64,000 nt of DNA, from the NCBI RefSeq assembly GCF_000423125.1, contig NZ_AUHJ01000014.1, forward strand, positions 49,077 to 113,076, read 5' to 3'. The notes under the pieces were generated by a model. It was not told the DNA's origin. It saw nothing but the letters and a program-made list of their open reading frames with translations, and did not search any database. Below are positions 62,971 to 64,000 of this stretch, piece by piece. This DNA is from Haliea salexigens DSM 19537. GTDB lineage: Bacteria > Pseudomonadota > Gammaproteobacteria > Pseudomonadales > Halieaceae. Position 1 is the first letter of the stretch, and every line of letters starts with the position of its first letter. The translations under genes were made by a program, and so were the position numbers.

Positions 62971-63624
62971 GTGCCCTTGAGGAGTATCGACGACCTTTTT
63001 GATAACAACCGAGCCTGGGCGCAGTCCGTAAAAACCTCTGATCCCGATTTCTTCGAAAAGCTGGCAAACCAGCAAAGCCCGGAGTACCTGTGGATTGGCT
63101 GTTCGGACAGCCGCGTGCCGGCCAACCAGATTGTCGGCCTCCTGCCAGGCGAGGTGTTTGTTCATCGCAACGTCGCCAACATGGTGGTGCACACAGACTT
63201 CAATTGCCTGACCGTGTTGCAGTACGCGGTGGATGTGTTGCGGGTAAAACACGTTCTGGTGGTGGGGCACTACAATTGCGGCGGCGTGCGCGCCGCGTTT
63301 GAGAATCGCGACAACGGCCTTATCGACAACTGGCTGCGCAACATCAAGGATGTTCAGCAACGCCACCGTCGGCGTATTGCGGCACTCGAGAGTGACGAAG
63401 AGCGGGTGAACCTTCTCTGCGAGCTCAATGTCATCAGCCAGGTTTCGAATGTGTGCCATACCACCATTGTGCAGAATGCGTGGGCGCGCAATCAGGCGCT
63501 GTCGGTGCACGGTTGGGTGTACAGCCTCAAGGACGGCCTCATCCAGGATCTACAATGTACGGTGACCGGCCCTGAACAGATATCCGAAGTGTACCGTGTA
63601 CTGCCGGACCGCGAGGACTTTTGA
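62971..63624 (+). CDS. can: Beta-class carbonic anhydrase
   Basis: A 217-residue zinc enzyme interconverting CO2 and bicarbonate. Zinc ligands are Cys44 (CSDSR, with the Asp46/Arg48 dyad), His100 and Cys103 (HYNCGG). PANQIVGLLPGEVFVHRNVAN and WLRNIKDV are also standard for the E. coli Can type. The start is GTG at 62971, 15 bp after the upstream stop, preceded by TTGGAGA, so it is likely co-transcribed with the GAF/GGDEF gene. Confidence 0.97.
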   Translation: MPLRSIDDLFDNNRAWAQSVKTSDPDFFEKLANQQSPEYLWIGCSDSRVPANQIVGLLPGEVFVHRNVANMVVHTDFNCLTVLQYAVDVLRVKHVLVVGHYNCGGVRAAFENRDNGLIDNWLRNIKDVQQRHRRRIAALESDEERVNLLCELNVISQVSNVCHTTIVQNAWARNQALSVHGWVYSLKDGLIQDLQCTVTGPEQISEVYRVLPDREDF

Positions 63625-63718
63625 TCCCCCGAACGGGTGAGCCGCAGGGGGCTCCGGCAGGCTAGTGGGCCGCTTGATAAATAGAGTAATTTAACGGGAA
63701 AAGGTGTACTATGCCGGT

Positions 63719-64000
63719 ATGCGTAGACCTCAAGAATTCTCCATCGATGCTTCCAGTGCGCGTACGTTGCGTGGCTGGTTACGCTCCACCACATTGCCCC
63801 AGGGTCAGATTACTCGGGCGAAGATTGTCCTGGCGTTACATGCAGGGAAAACACCCAGCGAGGTCGCAGATGAGCAGTTCGTATCCTGCAAGACAGTGCA
63901 CAAATGGCGCAATCGGTTTGTGGAATCCGGAGTGGACGGTCTGCTCGACGAACAACGCCCCGGGCGACCGCCAACGCTGGATCGGAAAACCATCGACCGA
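63719..64000 (+). CDS. IS630-family transposase, N-terminal helix-turn-helix part (cut by window edge)
   Basis: A frame with ATG at 63719 stays open for 94 codons to the window end. It reads TRAKIVLALHAGKTPSEVADEQ, then KTVHKWRNRFVESGVDGLLDEQRPGRPPTL, which is the helix-turn-helix and linker typical of IS630/Tc1-mariner transposases. The DDE catalytic domain would lie beyond the edge. Codon use is less GC-rich than the neighbours, in keeping with a mobile element. The left inverted repeat is not identified; it must lie between 63625 and 63718. Confidence 0.85.
   Translation, partial: MRRPQEFSIDASSARTLRGWLRSTTLPQGQITRAKIVLALHAGKTPSEVADEQFVSCKTVHKWRNRFVESGVDGLLDEQRPGRPPTLDRKTIDR

Noticed and set aside
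1..64000. CRISPR arrays, tRNA genes, prophage or toxin-antitoxin modules
   Set aside because: No regularly spaced repeats, no cloverleaf with a TTCGA-type arm, no integrase or phage genes and no toxin-antitoxin pair were seen on reading both strands.

Overview
This is a contiguous piece of a GC-rich gammaproteobacterial chromosome. The gene order closely follows the Pseudomonas-type arrangement: zapE, rplM-rpsI, petABC-sspAB, the lpoA block, rnpB, the complete division and cell wall (dcw) cluster, lpxC, secA, argJ, coaE, pilDCB/pilA, nadC and ampDE. A fused cytochrome b/c1, a TonB-linked thiamine operon and the general protein character suggest the marine Cellvibrionales/Halieaceae (OM60/NOR5) rather than Pseudomonas itself. 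That placement is inference and was not tested by a search.

Region 1 (1-9.5 kb) holds the end of zapE, ribosomal proteins L13 and S9, the respiratory bc1 complex (a Rieske protein plus one cytochrome b-c1 polyprotein) and the SspA/SspB regulators. On the minus strand follow a BON lipoprotein, a degenerate DiaA-like SIS protein, YraN and LpoA; rsmI is divergent. Region 2 (9.5-33.5 kb) holds rnpB and then one long, tightly overlapping dcw transcription unit from mraZ to ftsZ, preceded by a sigma70 promoter and a 10-bp-periodic MraZ operator. lpxC, an M23 peptidase, secA, argJ and mutT follow. Region 3 (33.5-43.7 kb) is the type IV pilus locus: coaE-pilD-pilC-pilB on the minus strand and a divergent sigma54-driven pilA. 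Directly after pilA lie two tandem paralogous multi-membrane GT-C/TMTC-like glycosyltransferases and a polyprenyl-phosphate glycosyltransferase, which together look like a pilin glycosylation cassette.

Region 4 (43.7-50.6 kb) is metabolic: alanine dehydrogenase, malate synthase G with a LysR regulator, a long acyl-CoA dehydrogenase and RraA. Region 5 (50.6-57.6 kb) has nadC, ampD-ampE, a two-gene unit of an FHA/sigma54 activator and a membrane Ser/Thr kinase, a ketopantoate reductase-like protein and YajQ. Region 6 (57.6-61.7 kb) is a minus-strand thiamine salvage operon (TonB receptor, thiamine-binding protein, PnuC-type permease, kinase) under a TPP riboswitch with an apparent ribosome-binding-site hairpin. 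Region 7 (61.7-64 kb) has a GAF/degenerate-GGDEF protein, a beta-carbonic anhydrase and the start of an IS630-type transposase cut by the window edge.

The most interesting candidates are the pilA-linked glycosylation cassette, the FHA/sigma54-kinase pair, the single-chain cytochrome b-c1 and the riboswitch-controlled TonB thiamine operon. No tRNA gene or CRISPR array was seen.
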